Shown here: piece by piece, positions 8,564 to 17,905 of the stretch
How positions within the stretch are numbered: position 1 is the stretch's first letter
Layout: every line of letters starts with the position of its first letter
Origin: Haloferax sp. Q22
GTDB taxonomy: Archaea > Halobacteriota > Halobacteria > Halobacteriales > Haloferacaceae
Assembly: GCF_001482285.1 (NCBI RefSeq)
Contig: NZ_LOEP01000033.1
Location: 1-64,000 of the forward strand
Direction: 5' to 3'
DNA length: 64,000 nt
Notes under the pieces: model-generated
Told to the model about the DNA's origin: nothing
Databases searched by the model: none
Seen by the model: only the letters and a program-made list of their open reading frames with translations
Translations under genes and position numbers: made by a program

Positions 8564-9115
8564 ATGACAAACACAGCAACTCGCGACGGCCCGACCCGTC
8601 GCCGGTTCCTCCGAACGACCGGACTGCTCGCGGGCGGACTCGCCCTCGGCGTCGGCGCGACTGGAACCGTCGCGGCGGGGGTCTCGGTCGCAAACGGGTG
8701 GTACGAAGAAGAAGAGATATACTACGTCGCTCACGGGGTGGAGGAGGGAGTGACGGAACGCGGAGAAAACGACATCTACCTCATCGGCGGCGACAGGACG
8801 TTACAGGCGCAGGTCGTCGAGTTCGTCCCCGGAGAGTCTGGGTACTCGCCCCACTGGAACGTCAACCTCGTCAACACGGCGGCGGGGAAGACGGTGGCCG
8901 ACATCGTCGGGTCGCCGTACGTCTCGGACCACTATCCCGAGGCGCTGTTCGACGACGTCGAAGACGTTCGAGCGGCGGCGGACGCCGGACTGGTTACGAT
9001 ATCGAAACCCGGCGTCGTCGTCCTGTGTCCAATCGTTCCGGAACGCGTCGCAGACGCACCCGGAAACACCGAACTGCCGGAGGCGTTCCCCCGTCCGTGG
9101 CCGACGACGTTCTGA
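8564..9115 (+). CDS. Tat-exported protein of unknown function
   Basis: 183 residues beginning with a twin-arginine signal: TRRRFLRTTG at residues 11-20, a hydrophobic stretch LLAGGLALGVGATGTVAAG, and a likely cleavage near residue 39. The protein should therefore be folded before export to the cell surface. The mature part, about 145 residues, is soluble and acidic with no cysteine except one near the end. It shows no motif I recognise (regions IYLIGGDRTLQAQVVEF and YSPHWNVNLVNTAAG). The last part resembles a small beta-rich binding domain only in general character. The gene stands alone between a membrane protein and a convergent ornithine cyclodeaminase-family gene. Confidence 0.7.
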   Translation: MTNTATRDGPTRRRFLRTTGLLAGGLALGVGATGTVAAGVSVANGWYEEEEIYYVAHGVEEGVTERGENDIYLIGGDRTLQAQVVEFVPGESGYSPHWNVNLVNTAAGKTVADIVGSPYVSDHYPEALFDDVEDVRAAADAGLVTISKPGVVVLCPIVPERVADAPGNTELPEAFPRPWPTTF

Positions 9116-9212
9116 GCGAGCACGAACGCCGGTGACGGTCGTTTTTTACCACGACGCCGCGACAACCGTCTCGCTGAGGCTCCGCGCGTCTATCGAAACC
9201 CCTCCGTCCGTT

Positions 9213-10211
9213 CTACTCCCCCGTGAGCGACTCGCTCGCCGGCGAGAAGTCGATAGTCGTCCCGAGTCCCTCCTCGCGCGCCTTCTCGTAGAGCATGTGC
9301 GCCGCGGCGACCGTCTCGATGCCCGTGCCGCCGCTGTCGAAGACGGTTATCTCCTCGTCGTCCTCGCGCCCGGCGGCGACGCCGGCGATGACCTCGCCGA
9401 GTTCGGCGTGGATGTGGTCTTCGTCCACGACGCCGGCCTCCACGGCGGCGAGGAACGACCCGGCGTCCATCGTGGCGCGCTCGCGGAGGTCGGGGACGTA
9501 CGTCGCGCGCTCGATGGTCGTCTCGTCGAGTTCGCGCTTTTCGGGGTGGTACTGGCCCATCGCGGTGACGTGCGTGCCGGGTTCGAGCAGGTCGCCGTCG
9601 AACACCGGGTCCGTGGCAGTCGTGGCCGTGACGACGATGTCCGCGCCCTCGACGGCCGCGGCGCTGGAGGCGACGGCGGCGACGCTGGCGTCGAGCGCGC
9701 GGTCCATCTCGCCCGCGAACGACTCGCGACTCTCCTTCGTCGGCGAGTAGACCCAGACGGTGTCGAGGTCACGGACGGTCGCGGCGGCCCGGAGCTGTCC
9801 GCGGGCCTGCGCGCCGCTTCCGATGAGCGCGAGCGTCGAGGCGTCGTCTCGGGCGAGGGCGTCGATGGCGACCCCGCCGGCCGCGCCGGTCTTGAAGGGG
9901 TTCATGCTCGCGCCGTCGAGGAGCGCCAGTGGCTCGCCGCTCTCCGCGTCGAAAAGCGGCGTCATGAACCACGCGTCCTCCGCACCGAAGCCGGCGGAGT
10001 ACATGTAGCCGCCCATCGCGCCCGTCTCGGGGAGCACGGCCGCGTAGGAGGTGAGCATGCCCGGCGGCTCGCGGTTGAACAGCTTCGTCCGCGGCTCGGC
10101 CGGCGCGCCCTCCCCGCGCTGTCTGTAGCCCTCGCGGACGGCCGCGACGTACTCGGCCGGGGTTGCCAGTCCACTAACCTCGTCGCTCGTGAGGAACAAC
10201 GTCGCTGTCAT
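9213..10211 (-). CDS. Ornithine cyclodeaminase / mu-crystallin family oxidoreductase
   Basis: 332 residues. The N-terminal substrate-binding part includes EPRTKLF and GYMYSAGFG. The NAD(P)-binding Rossmann domain begins at ASTLALIGSGAQARGQL (GxGxxA type), and TATTATDPVFDGDLLEPGTHV closes the cofactor site. Family members are ornithine cyclodeaminase, alanine dehydrogenase (archaeal Ala type) and ketimine reductase. Sequence alone does not separate these, so alanine dehydrogenase and ornithine cyclodeaminase are both possible. I prefer the ATG at 10211 (MTATLFLTSDEV), where homology starts, over one nine codons upstream. No operon partner is evident. Confidence 0.85.
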   Translation of the reverse strand: MTATLFLTSDEVSGLATPAEYVAAVREGYRQRGEGAPAEPRTKLFNREPPGMLTSYAAVLPETGAMGGYMYSAGFGAEDAWFMTPLFDAESGEPLALLDGASMNPFKTGAAGGVAIDALARDDASTLALIGSGAQARGQLRAAATVRDLDTVWVYSPTKESRESFAGEMDRALDASVAAVASSAAAVEGADIVVTATTATDPVFDGDLLEPGTHVTAMGQYHPEKRELDETTIERATYVPDLRERATMDAGSFLAAVEAGVVDEDHIHAELGEVIAGVAAGREDDEEITVFDSGGTGIETVAAAHMLYEKAREEGLGTTIDFSPASESLTGE

Positions 10212-10283
10212 GGTCGGAAAAACGAGACCTTCGGTCAAAACCCTGCGGGCCGGCGAACCGACCGAACGGGCGCGGGTTGGGGG

Positions 10284-10532
10284 TTAGTCTGCGTCGAGGA
10301 CCGAAGGAGAAGGCGCGTCAGCGGCGTTGGGACCGGCGTGTTCGTCGAGGTGGGCGGAGGACGGCGACGAGGGCCCGTTCACGAAGAGCGCGTGGCCGGT
10401 GAGGAGCGCGGCCATGCCCGCGGCCATCGGCACTGCCGTGGTCAACTGCAACCCGGCGACGGTAAGCGTGCCGGTGATGCCGAGGAGTGTGAGCGGAATG
10501 AGCCCAAGAATGTAGTCGTAATATCCGGTCAT
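10284..10532 (-). CDS. Small two-helix haloarchaeal membrane protein
   Basis: 82 residues from the ATG at 10532. A conserved-looking start MTGYYDYILGLIPLTLLG is followed by two membrane helices (about residues 8-28 and 33-52) and a disordered, proline- and aspartate-rich tail. The type is common in Halobacteria, but its function is not known. An upstream ATG at 10577 in the same frame is rejected because the added 15 residues fall in the very AT-rich promoter region. It is divergent from the MFS transporter and probably controlled from the shared intergenic region. Confidence 0.6.
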   Translation of the reverse strand: MTGYYDYILGLIPLTLLGITGTLTVAGLQLTTAVPMAAGMAALLTGHALFVNGPSSPSSAHLDEHAGPNAADAPSPSVLDAD

Positions 10533-10760
10533 AATATATAGTATACTACGGACGTAAGTGGTATAGTTCTTTCCCATAGATGACTGATACTGTTTTTGTG
10601 GCCTTCGGATAACTTTTCCATAACTTATGGCTCGATAATCGCAAGACTGCGGAGGGTCCGTATTCCCAAGAGAACATCACAAATTCGATACTGTGGATTG
10701 TGCCTCTCGCCCGAACAGTCGGTCTGTGGCTCGCGTCGTCTGCCGGAACTCCACACGGTT
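10533..10760. promoter_or_regulatory. AT-rich divergent promoter region
   Basis: This 228-base spacer separates the divergent small membrane-protein and MFS genes. It holds ATAATATATAGTATACTACG at 10531-10550, including the perfect palindrome TAGTATACTA at 10539-10548, which could be a promoter element or an operator. Another AT-rich stretch, GATAACTTTTCCATAACTTA at 10608-10627, may serve the plus-strand gene through a leader. No further gene is seen. Confidence 0.4.
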
Positions 10761-12131
10761 ATGGGAGTCGGTGCCGTGGCCGGAGACGTGAACCGCAACG
10801 ACCGCTCAATCGTCGCGTTGGTGATGCTCGCCCACGGGATGGTCCACACGTACGAACTGTCCATCCCCATCTTCGTGGCCATCTGGCTCGGGGAGTTCGC
10901 GAGCATCGACCTCGGCCTCGCGACGGTTCCCGTCACGACCGCCTCGTTGGGCGTGATGACCGGCCTCGGCTTCGCGCTGTTCGGCCTCGGGGCGCTCCCC
11001 GGCGGCATCCTCGTCGACCGCGTCGGCTCCAAGCGCCTCATCGTCGCCTGTCTCCTCGGCATGGCCGGGTCGTTCGTCTTGCTTGCGCTGTCGCCGAACC
11101 TCGTCGTCGTCGCCCTCGCGCTCGTCGTCTGGGGTACCGCGGCCAGCGTCTACCACCCCGCCGGACTCCGACTCATCAGCACCGGCGTCGAGGAACGCGG
11201 AACCGGCTTCGCCTACCACGGCATCGCCGGGAACCTCGGCATCGGTTTCGGCCCCTTCCTCACCGCGCTCCTCTTGTTGTTCTTCGACTGGCACCTCGTC
11301 GCCGCCGTGCTCGCGCTCCCGGCGCTCGTGGCCGCCGCGCTCGCGACCCGCGCCAACTTCGAAGAGCAGGCCGCGGTCGCCGCGACCGACGGCGGTGAGA
11401 CGGGCGACACCGACGACGATGATGACACCGGGGGCGACGGCAAGGCCGGCACGGGCGTCTCCTCGTTCGCGGAACTGGTCTCGCAGTCGAAGCACCTCTT
11501 CGCCGGCGGGTTCGCGCTCGTCTTCGCGCTCGTGATGTTCTCCGGGCTCTACTACCGCGGCGTCACGACGTTCCTGCCGGACCTCCTCGGCTCCGTCATC
11601 GGCATCGAGCCGATTCCGGTCTCCGAACTCCTGCCCGCCGCCCTCGCGTCCGGGTCGGCCGGGGGCGCGCCGACGCTCGACGTGGAACTGTTCGTCTACG
11701 CCGGCCTCCTGACGGTCGGGGTCTTCGGACAGTACGTCGGCGGCAAGCTCACCGACCGCATCAGGACCGAACGCGGCATCGTCGCCGGCTTCGTCGCGCT
11801 CGCCGTCATCGCCATCGCCTTTCTCCCCGTGGCGAGCCTCGGTGTCGGCCCGCTTCTCGCAATCTGTGCGCTCCTCGGCTTCTTCCTGTTCATGGTCCAG
11901 CCGTTCTACCAGGCGACCGTCGCGGAGTACACGCCCGCCGGTCTACGGGGACTCTCGTACGGGTTTACCTATCTCGGCGTGTTCGGCGTCGGCGCGCTCG
12001 GCGGTGCCATCGCCGGCTACATCCTCACCGTCGCCGACTCGACGGCGCTGTTCGTGGTCCTCGCCGGGTTCGCGGCGGCGGCGACGCTTCTCGGCGTGAC
12101 GCTGTTGCGACGGCGGCCGACGCCCGCCTGA
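10761..12131 (+). CDS. Major facilitator superfamily transporter
   Basis: 456 residues with about twelve membrane helices in two halves, split by an acidic loop (TDDDDDTGGDGKAGTG) near residue 225. The loop after the second helix carries the MFS signature region GALPGGILVDRVGSKRLI, and the equivalent in the second half is GGKLTDRIRTERG. The substrate cannot be read from the sequence. The DUF-like start ALVMLAHGMVHTYELSIPIF resembles transporters of the FucP/NarK-distant archaeal group. The ATG at 10761 is chosen because upstream codons run through the AT-rich promoter. No operon partners; the convergent neighbour is the DUF3054 gene. Confidence 0.88.
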   Translation: MGVGAVAGDVNRNDRSIVALVMLAHGMVHTYELSIPIFVAIWLGEFASIDLGLATVPVTTASLGVMTGLGFALFGLGALPGGILVDRVGSKRLIVACLLGMAGSFVLLALSPNLVVVALALVVWGTAASVYHPAGLRLISTGVEERGTGFAYHGIAGNLGIGFGPFLTALLLLFFDWHLVAAVLALPALVAAALATRANFEEQAAVAATDGGETGDTDDDDDTGGDGKAGTGVSSFAELVSQSKHLFAGGFALVFALVMFSGLYYRGVTTFLPDLLGSVIGIEPIPVSELLPAALASGSAGGAPTLDVELFVYAGLLTVGVFGQYVGGKLTDRIRTERGIVAGFVALAVIAIAFLPVASLGVGPLLAICALLGFFLFMVQPFYQATVAEYTPAGLRGLSYGFTYLGVFGVGALGGAIAGYILTVADSTALFVVLAGFAAAATLLGVTLLRRRPTPA

Positions 12132-12191
12132 GAGCGGTCAATCGGCCGAAAAACAGTTTTTGACGGGTGAATTCGGTCCGGTCTCCGCGCC

Positions 12192-12608
12192 TCAGACGAG
12201 TTTAAAGTACAACGTCCGCCAGACCCCGAGCGCGACGGAGCCGAGCACCAGCATGACCGCGACGAACGTGAGTTCGACGCCGCCTTCGAAAAGCGGCGTC
12301 CAGCGAATCGCCATGCCGATGACGGTCGCCGCGAGCCACGAGCGAATGCCGAGCGGAACGGCCGACTTCGCCGACTCGGCCGCGCCCGGCGAGTACGCGC
12401 CCAACAGCGGGGCGGTGACGAGCCATCCGATGAGGAACGGGACCGCGGTGAGTACCCACCCGACCGGGTCGGCCGAGAGGTACGACACCCCGTTGTGCTG
12501 GACCACGCCGACGGTGACGAGGAGGAAGATGGCGAGCACGTCGCCCACGGCGATGGGTAACGCCCCGGCATCGAGTCGATCCTCTAAGAACGAAGTCGAG
12601 GTTGCCAT
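12192..12608 (-). CDS. DUF3054 membrane protein
   Basis: 138 residues with four hydrophobic helices, at about residues 20-38, 50-72, 88-104 and 112-130. Between helices two and three there is a conserved-looking TAPLLGAYSPGAAES stretch. It fits the DUF3054 family, small integral membrane proteins of actinobacteria and haloarchaea with no known function. It converges with the MFS gene (60 bases apart) and lies 21 bases downstream of the methyltransferase stop on the same strand, so the two may be co-transcribed. Confidence 0.75.
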   Translation of the reverse strand: MATSTSFLEDRLDAGALPIAVGDVLAIFLLVTVGVVQHNGVSYLSADPVGWVLTAVPFLIGWLVTAPLLGAYSPGAAESAKSAVPLGIRSWLAATVIGMAIRWTPLFEGGVELTFVAVMLVLGSVALGVWRTLYFKLV

Positions 12609-12629
12609 AGGCGAGGATTCGTCGCCCCC

Positions 12630-13211
12630 CTAATGGCTTTCCCGCTTTTTTCCGACCACCGTGTACTCGAAGCCCCGTTCGACCACGTCGGCATCGAACC
12701 CGACGCGTTCGAGGAACCGGACGAGTTCGTCGGGCGTAGCGAACGTGGACCCGAAGCCGACGACCCGCTCGGTGGCGACCAGCCCACGGCCGAGGAGCGT
12801 TTCGGGGTCGAACTCGTTGACGGCGAACACCCCGCCGGGCGCGAGGACGCGGAAGACCTCCTCGGCGACGCCCCGCTGGTTCGGCATGTGGTGGAAGGCG
12901 TCGACGACGGTCACGGCGTCGAGGGAGCCGTCGGCGAAGGGAAGCCCTCGGGCGTCGCCGCGGACGCAGTCGAGACCCCGTTCGCGCGCCCGGCGGAGCA
13001 TCCCGGCCGAGCGGTCGAGGACGATTCGTTCGGGAACGTCGAGCGCGAGGGTCGCCCGCCCGGAGCCGCCGCCGATGTCGACGACGCGCTCGACGGGGCG
13101 GTCGGCGCGGTCGAGAGCCGTGCCGAGCGCGCCGGGGTCGGCGGGCGGCATCACGAGGTCGTAGACGGGTGCGAAGCGGTCGAAGAACCGAACGTCGCCT
13201 GCGCCGTGCAT
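12630..13211 (-). CDS. Class I SAM-dependent methyltransferase
   Basis: 193 residues. The SAM-binding motif I is VVDIGGGSGRATLAL (about residues 44-58), followed by an acidic residue in the next strand region (LDRSAGMLRRARERG) and motif II/III LDAVTVVDAFHHMPN. This is the pattern of UbiE/COQ5-like small-molecule methyltransferases. The acceptor is unknown. The ATG at 13211 is preferred over one 20 codons upstream because family homology begins with VRFFDRFAPVYDLVMPP. It is divergent from the GNAT gene starting at 13270. The DUF3054 membrane protein follows on the same strand. Confidence 0.85.
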   Translation of the reverse strand: MHGAGDVRFFDRFAPVYDLVMPPADPGALGTALDRADRPVERVVDIGGGSGRATLALDVPERIVLDRSAGMLRRARERGLDCVRGDARGLPFADGSLDAVTVVDAFHHMPNQRGVAEEVFRVLAPGGVFAVNEFDPETLLGRGLVATERVVGFGSTFATPDELVRFLERVGFDADVVERGFEYTVVGKKRESH

Positions 13212-13269
13212 GCCCGACTCCACGCTCCCGCCGGGGAAGGTTCTTGCGCGCGGCGGTCCCATCTCGGCC

Positions 13270-13890
13270 ATGGAGTTCGACCTGCTCGGGTGGCCCGAAG
13301 ACGGGCCGCGGCTCCGCCTCGACTACCGGCGGTTCGCCTACGCGGGGAAGTTCGTCACCGCGGCGACGGGAAAGACGGTGCTCCGTGACCCCGACGAGCC
13401 GCTCCCACCCCTCGACGACGACCGGCCCGCGCCGAGTGGCGGCCCCGACTCCCTGCCGCCGGTAGCCGAGGACGTGGTCGCCGCCGTCGCGTTCAACGAG
13501 GACCGGACCGACCCGACGACGCTCTGGCTCCGGTACGTCACGGTCCGGCAGGACCGCCGGGGTGACGGACTCGGCCCCGACCTCCTCCGTCGGACCTGCG
13601 AGGCCGCCGCCGACCGCGGCTACGAGACGGTCCGCATCGCCGCGAACAACCCCTTCGCCTACGAGGCGTGCCACAAGGCTGGGTTCGGCTTCACGGGCCG
13701 CGAGACGGGCGTCGCCGAGTTGGTGCTGGAGCGGCCCGCCGACGCGCCCGCGGCGGTTTCCCGCGAGACGTACCAGTCCGGCCTCGACCGTTACCGCGCC
13801 CGCGACCTCGGCGACCCGGAGCGATCGTTCCTCGCGGCGCGCGAGGGCGCGGCACCGCCCGAACTCGACGGTGTTCACTCGGACGATTGA
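13270..13890 (+). CDS. GNAT family N-acetyltransferase
   Basis: 206 residues. The acetyl-CoA site is VRQDRRGDGLGPDLLRRTCE (about residues 94-113), flanked by the strand TTLWLRYVTV and followed by FAYEACHKAGFGFTGRETG, the usual C-terminal helix-strand. An N-terminal extension of about 70 residues and a C-terminal tail of about 45 distinguish it from minimal GNATs. It starts 59 bases from the divergent methyltransferase and ends 27 bases before FEN1 on the same strand, so it may be transcribed with the nuclease. Substrate unknown. Confidence 0.82.
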   Translation: MEFDLLGWPEDGPRLRLDYRRFAYAGKFVTAATGKTVLRDPDEPLPPLDDDRPAPSGGPDSLPPVAEDVVAAVAFNEDRTDPTTLWLRYVTVRQDRRGDGLGPDLLRRTCEAAADRGYETVRIAANNPFAYEACHKAGFGFTGRETGVAELVLERPADAPAAVSRETYQSGLDRYRARDLGDPERSFLAAREGAAPPELDGVHSDD

Positions 13891-13917
13891 AACCCTCGGC
13901 CCTCGAAGGCCGAGCAA

Positions 13918-14898
13918 ATGGGAAACGCAGACCTGCGGACGCTCGCCGCGCTCTCCGAGGTGTCGTTCGACGAGGTGGCCGGGAGCGTCGTCGCCGTCGA
14001 CGCCCACAACTGGCTGTACCGGTATCTCACGACGACGGTCAAGTGGACGAGTTCGGAGAAGTACACGACGAGCGAGGGAAAAGAGGTCGCCAACCTCGTC
14101 GGCATCGTCCAGGGGCTCCCCAAGTTCTTCGAACACGACCTGACGCCCGTCTTCGTCTTCGACGGCGGCGTCACGGAGATGAAAGACGACGAGGTGGCGA
14201 AGCGCCGCGAACAGCGCGAGAAGGCCGAAGAACGGCTCGAAGAGGCTCGCGAAGCCGGTGACGCGGTCGAGGCCGCCCGGATGGAAGCGCGCACCCAGCG
14301 GCTCACCGAGACGATTCAGGACACCAGCCGCGAACTCCTCTCGCTTCTGGACGTACCGGTGGTCGAAGCGCCCGCCGAAGGTGAGGCACAGGCGTCCTAC
14401 ATGGCCCGTAAGGGCGACGCCGACTACGTGGGCAGCGAGGACTACGACACACTCCTGTTCGGCGCGCCCTACACGCTCCGACAGCTCACGAGCAAGGGGA
14501 ACCCCGAGCTGATGGATCTCGACGCGACGCTCGACAAACACGACATCACCTACGAGCAACTCGTCGACATCGCCATGCTCTGCGGGACCGACTTCAACGA
14601 GGGCATCACGGGAATCGGCCCGAAGACGGCCGTGAAAGTCGTCACGGAACACGGCGACCTCTGGTCAGTCCTCGAAGCCCGCGGCGACACCATCCCCAAC
14701 GCCGACCGGGTGCGCGAGTTCTTTTTGGACCCGCCGGTCACCGACGACTACGACTACGACACCGACATCGACCCGGACGTGGCCGCCGCCCGCGAGTTCG
14801 TCACCGAGACGTGGGAAGTCGACCCCGAGGAGGTCCGCCGCGGCTTCGAGCGCATCGAGGAGTCGGTCACGCAGACCGGCCTCGACCGCTGGACGTAG
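13918..14898 (+). CDS. fen1: Flap endonuclease 1
   Basis: 326 residues, usual archaeal FEN1 length. It cleaves 5' flaps in Okazaki-fragment maturation and base excision repair. The metal-binding acidic residues are in place: [13 protein letters not shown] (Asp at 28), [26 protein letters not shown] (two Glu), [10 protein letters not shown] (two Asp), and [19 protein letters not shown] (Asp plus helix-hairpin-helix DNA contact). The extreme C-terminus TQTGLDRWT has the spacing of a PCNA-interacting QxxLxxWF box, but ends in Thr in place of the final Phe, so the clamp contact may be weaker or shifted. The start is supported by the conserved MGNADLRTL. Confidence 0.95.
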   Translation: MGNADLRTLAALSEVSFDEVAGSVVAVDAHNWLYRYLTTTVKWTSSEKYTTSEGKEVANLVGIVQGLPKFFEHDLTPVFVFDGGVTEMKDDEVAKRREQREKAEERLEEAREAGDAVEAARMEARTQRLTETIQDTSRELLSLLDVPVVEAPAEGEAQASYMARKGDADYVGSEDYDTLLFGAPYTLRQLTSKGNPELMDLDATLDKHDITYEQLVDIAMLCGTDFNEGITGIGPKTAVKVVTEHGDLWSVLEARGDTIPNADRVREFFLDPPVTDDYDYDTDIDPDVAAAREFVTETWEVDPEEVRRGFERIEESVTQTGLDRWT

Positions 14899-14964
14899 GG
14901 CGCGTTCGCATCGAGACAACAGCCCGCCGACACGTTTACACGGGCTGATTCGGAACTCCGGCGT

Positions 14965-16332
14965 GTGTCCCCCGACGACGCCCCTCCCGCAGACGACCCT
15001 CCCGCAGACGACCCCTCCTCGATCTCGCGTCGCCAACTCCTTGGCCTCGTCGGCGGCGCGGGCGCGGTCGGCGGTATCGGTTGGTTCAGGCCGACGTGGC
15101 TCCCCGACCCGATTACGGACTGGCTGACGACGCTGTATCCCAATCCGCCGGCAAACGTTTGGCGACCGGAAGTCTCCGATGCGCACGCCGACGAAGCAGT
15201 CGCTCGACTCGAACGGACCGTCGAGCAGGCGCAGAGGCTCAAAGAGCGGGTCGATCTCGACTCGGTCCCGCGGGAACTGGAGTTCTCGCTCGACCACGGC
15301 GACCCCTCCGGCGGGTGGTTGGAGTCGGCCAAATCGGTGTCCGACGCGTACGAGCGACTGCGGTACGCCACGGTCGGCCTGTCCTTCGCGGGCGAAGCCG
15401 TCGGTGCCGCGAAGTTCGTCCTCGACGAGGCCGACCCGGAGCGACTGACCGAACGCGGGAGGACCATCCAGTCGAGCGCCGAAGCCGTCCTCGACTCCGT
15501 CGGTGATTACGAAGTCTCGGACCCCTCGCGGGACCTCGCACATCTCTATTTCGTCGAGCGCGAACTCGCGTTCGCCCGGTTCGAGTCCCGGTACCGAAAG
15601 CGGTTCGCCGGCGAGACGACGACCGCCAGCGACGACTTCACGGGCGGCGCGGTCGCGGACGCGTACGCGTCCTACCTACAGGCCGAACAGCGCCTCGCCA
15701 ACGCGCGGTACTACCGCGACCGCTACCGCGAGGGTCTCGACGACGAGACGCGCTCGTACGCGAACGCGCTCGATGCCGCGCTGACGACGCTCACCGAGGC
15801 GATAGCGACGTTTCCGGCGGCGAACGAGATGCGGGACCGAATCAGCGATGAGCGCGACCTCGGCCAGCAGACGCCGTACGGCGCGGCGCGCTGGGAACTC
15901 CTCACGATATGTTTCGACAGCGACTACCGGCTCAACTACGGACCCGACGGGCACCGACACGGCCACACCGTCCAGCAGGTCGTCGAGTCGGCGACCGCCC
16001 TCCTCGACAGGCGCGGCCACGAGTTCGCCCTCGACGAACTCGGCGTCTCACCCGGCGACACCGGTCACGACTCCGGTCGGACGTTCCGAGCGAAGCGAAG
16101 CGCAGTCCGTCGGTTCCGGTCGGTCAGAGAAACATACGACTCGCCGTTCGCGGGCGTGCTCGCACAGGAGGCGGCGAACCTGATTCACGCCGGCGAAGTC
16201 GGCATCGAGTTGGCTGACGGGACGTTCCCGATGTGGCGAACCCGAGTGGAAGCGACGACGTACTACCTCGTCGCCGAAGGCGAGATGCGAACGCTCGGCG
16301 AGGTGTACGGGACGGTTATCGACGACTCCTGA
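14965..16332 (+). CDS. Tat-signal haloarchaeal protein, mostly helical, unknown function
   Basis: 455 residues from a GTG. A twin-arginine signal, ISRRQLLGLVGGAGAVGGI, sits at residues 20-38, behind an unusual acidic, proline-rich leader with a repeated PPADD unit (two back-to-back copies). The mature part is predominantly charged helix (many EQAQRLKERV-like segments) without cysteines, and could form a helical bundle or coiled coil on the cell surface. I recognise no catalytic motif. A TATA-like CGTTTACAC at about 14933-14941 lies 25 bases upstream, supporting the GTG as a leaderless start. It converges with the aminotransferase gene. Confidence 0.7.
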   Translation: MSPDDAPPADDPPADDPSSISRRQLLGLVGGAGAVGGIGWFRPTWLPDPITDWLTTLYPNPPANVWRPEVSDAHADEAVARLERTVEQAQRLKERVDLDSVPRELEFSLDHGDPSGGWLESAKSVSDAYERLRYATVGLSFAGEAVGAAKFVLDEADPERLTERGRTIQSSAEAVLDSVGDYEVSDPSRDLAHLYFVERELAFARFESRYRKRFAGETTTASDDFTGGAVADAYASYLQAEQRLANARYYRDRYREGLDDETRSYANALDAALTTLTEAIATFPAANEMRDRISDERDLGQQTPYGAARWELLTICFDSDYRLNYGPDGHRHGHTVQQVVESATALLDRRGHEFALDELGVSPGDTGHDSGRTFRAKRSAVRRFRSVRETYDSPFAGVLAQEAANLIHAGEVGIELADGTFPMWRTRVEATTYYLVAEGEMRTLGEVYGTVIDDS

Positions 16333-16364
16333 GCAACGGCAGGGCGGAGATTCGGTTAATCGGC

Positions 16365-17717
16365 CTACGACACGTCCTCGATAGCGTCCAGCAGCATCGT
16401 CGCGCCGAGGTCGATTTCGCGGGCGGTCACGTCGAGCGGCGGGAGGATTCGGAGCACCTTGTAGCCGCACGAGAGGGTGAGGAGACCGCGTTTGAGGGCG
16501 GCTTCCTGCACGGCGTCGCGGCGTTCTTTGGTGTCGAACTCGACGCCGAGAAGCAGGCCCTTGCCGCGCACGTCCACGACGGTGTCGGGCGCGTCGTCGC
16601 GCATCCGCTCGATGAACTGTCGGCCGCGGGCGACGGCGTTGTCGAGCAGGTCGTACTCTTCGATGGCTTCGAGCGTGAACACGCCCTGCATCGACGAGAC
16701 GATGTCGCCCGCGCCCCACGTCGAGGAGAGCCGCGAGGTCTCGTCGGGGAATATCTCGTCGTTCGAGATAGTCGCGCCGACGCGGAGGCCCTTCGCGCCG
16801 GTGATGATGTCGGGCTCAAGCGGGTAGTGGTCGGAGCCCCACATCTCGCCGGTGCGGCCGACGCCGGTCTGAATCTCGTCGGCGATGAGCGTCAGGTCGT
16901 AGTCGTCGACGACGGCGGCGAGTTCCTCGGCGAAGGCGTCCGACGGGAAACGGTAGCCGCCCTCCCCCTGTATCGGTTCGACGATGACGTAGGCGACCTC
17001 GTCAGCGTCGATGTGGCCCTTCTTCGGGTGGAGCTTCTGTCGGAGTTTGGAGACGGCGGCGTCGGCGTCGGGGAAGAAGCCGCAGGAACACGTCTCGGGC
17101 GAGCAGGTCCGGTCGTCGCAGAACGGCACGTCGAGGACGCCCGAAATCTCGGGGAACTTGCGGCGGTAGACCGACTTCGAGCGGTTGAGCGAGAGCGCGC
17201 CGAGAGTGCGGCCGTGGAACGCGCCCTCGAAGGTGACGCCATACTTCGCGCCGTCGGCGTGGTCGTAGGCGATTTTGATGGCGTTCTCGACGGCCTCGGC
17301 TCCGGAGTTCGACAGGAACACCGTGTCCATCCCGTAGTGGCTCGTGAGGTCGGTCAGTTTGTCCATGAGCGCGGCGGGGCCGGGAAGCCGCTCCTCGCCG
17401 GGTGCGGAGCCATCGCTGACGTAGAAGTCCTGGCCGGCGATTTTCGTCGGGTCGACGAGGTCGAACTCGGCCATGCGGTCCATGAGCTTCGGGTTGTTGT
17501 AGCCGAGCGGGGCGGCCGCGACGTGGCTCGTGAAATCGAGGAGGACGTTGCCGTCGACGTCGGTGCAGAAGGGCCCTTCGGACTCCGCCGTGATGTCCCA
17601 GACGAAGTCGTAGACGTACGTGCTCGGCGCGGCGTGTTCGTGGTGGTACTCGACCCACTCGCGCGCTTTCTCGCCGGGCATCGAATCGACGCGTGGCACC
17701 GCCGTCTCTCGGTCCAT
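16365..17717 (-). CDS. Class III PLP aminotransferase (4-aminobutyrate/lysine 6-aminotransferase type)
   Basis: 450 residues. PLP fold-type I features: GAEAVENAIKIAY near residues 140-152, GAFHGRTLGALSLNRSK, the cofactor-binding LTLIADEIQTGVGRTG, and the Schiff-base lysine in DIITGAKGLRVG (K309). It should move an omega-amino group to 2-oxoglutarate. The choice between GABA, lysine and ornithine cannot be made here. A cysteine-rich insertion CDDRTCSPETCSCGF (four Cys in about 14 residues) follows the cofactor loop; it is seen in haloarchaeal and some actinobacterial members and could bind metal. An AT-rich promoter lies at 17745-17762. Confidence 0.85.
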   Translation of the reverse strand: MDRETAVPRVDSMPGEKAREWVEYHHEHAAPSTYVYDFVWDITAESEGPFCTDVDGNVLLDFTSHVAAAPLGYNNPKLMDRMAEFDLVDPTKIAGQDFYVSDGSAPGEERLPGPAALMDKLTDLTSHYGMDTVFLSNSGAEAVENAIKIAYDHADGAKYGVTFEGAFHGRTLGALSLNRSKSVYRRKFPEISGVLDVPFCDDRTCSPETCSCGFFPDADAAVSKLRQKLHPKKGHIDADEVAYVIVEPIQGEGGYRFPSDAFAEELAAVVDDYDLTLIADEIQTGVGRTGEMWGSDHYPLEPDIITGAKGLRVGATISNDEIFPDETSRLSSTWGAGDIVSSMQGVFTLEAIEEYDLLDNAVARGRQFIERMRDDAPDTVVDVRGKGLLLGVEFDTKERRDAVQEAALKRGLLTLSCGYKVLRILPPLDVTAREIDLGATMLLDAIEDVS

Positions 17718-17744
17718 GCGCCTCGGTACGAAGACCCGTGTGTT

Positions 17745-17762
17745 AAGATATTCGTTATTAAT
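17745..17762 (-). promoter_or_regulatory. Promoter of the class III aminotransferase gene
   Basis: On the minus strand this reads TTAATAACGAATATCTTAAC, 28-45 bases before the ATG at 17717. The ATATCTTAA part fits an archaeal TATA box that would place transcription start within about 15 bases of the start codon. Confidence 0.45.
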
Positions 17763-17905
17763 GGTGCAATATCAGCCGGGCCGCGGTCCAGTCTGTCGGT
17801 TTTACCCCGCGAACGGAAGGGTTCGGCGACCGAACGTGACGGTAGCGCGTCGTGACCTGTCGCTCCCGCGATAGGCTTTTGACGCCTCCGCGTCCGTGGT
17901 TGGGT

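Noticed and set aside
12202-14652. Very long open frame on the minus strand spanning methyltransferase, GNAT and FEN1 genes
   Set aside because: Arginine-rich composition and full overlap with three well-supported genes show it is a mirror of GC-rich coding sequence.
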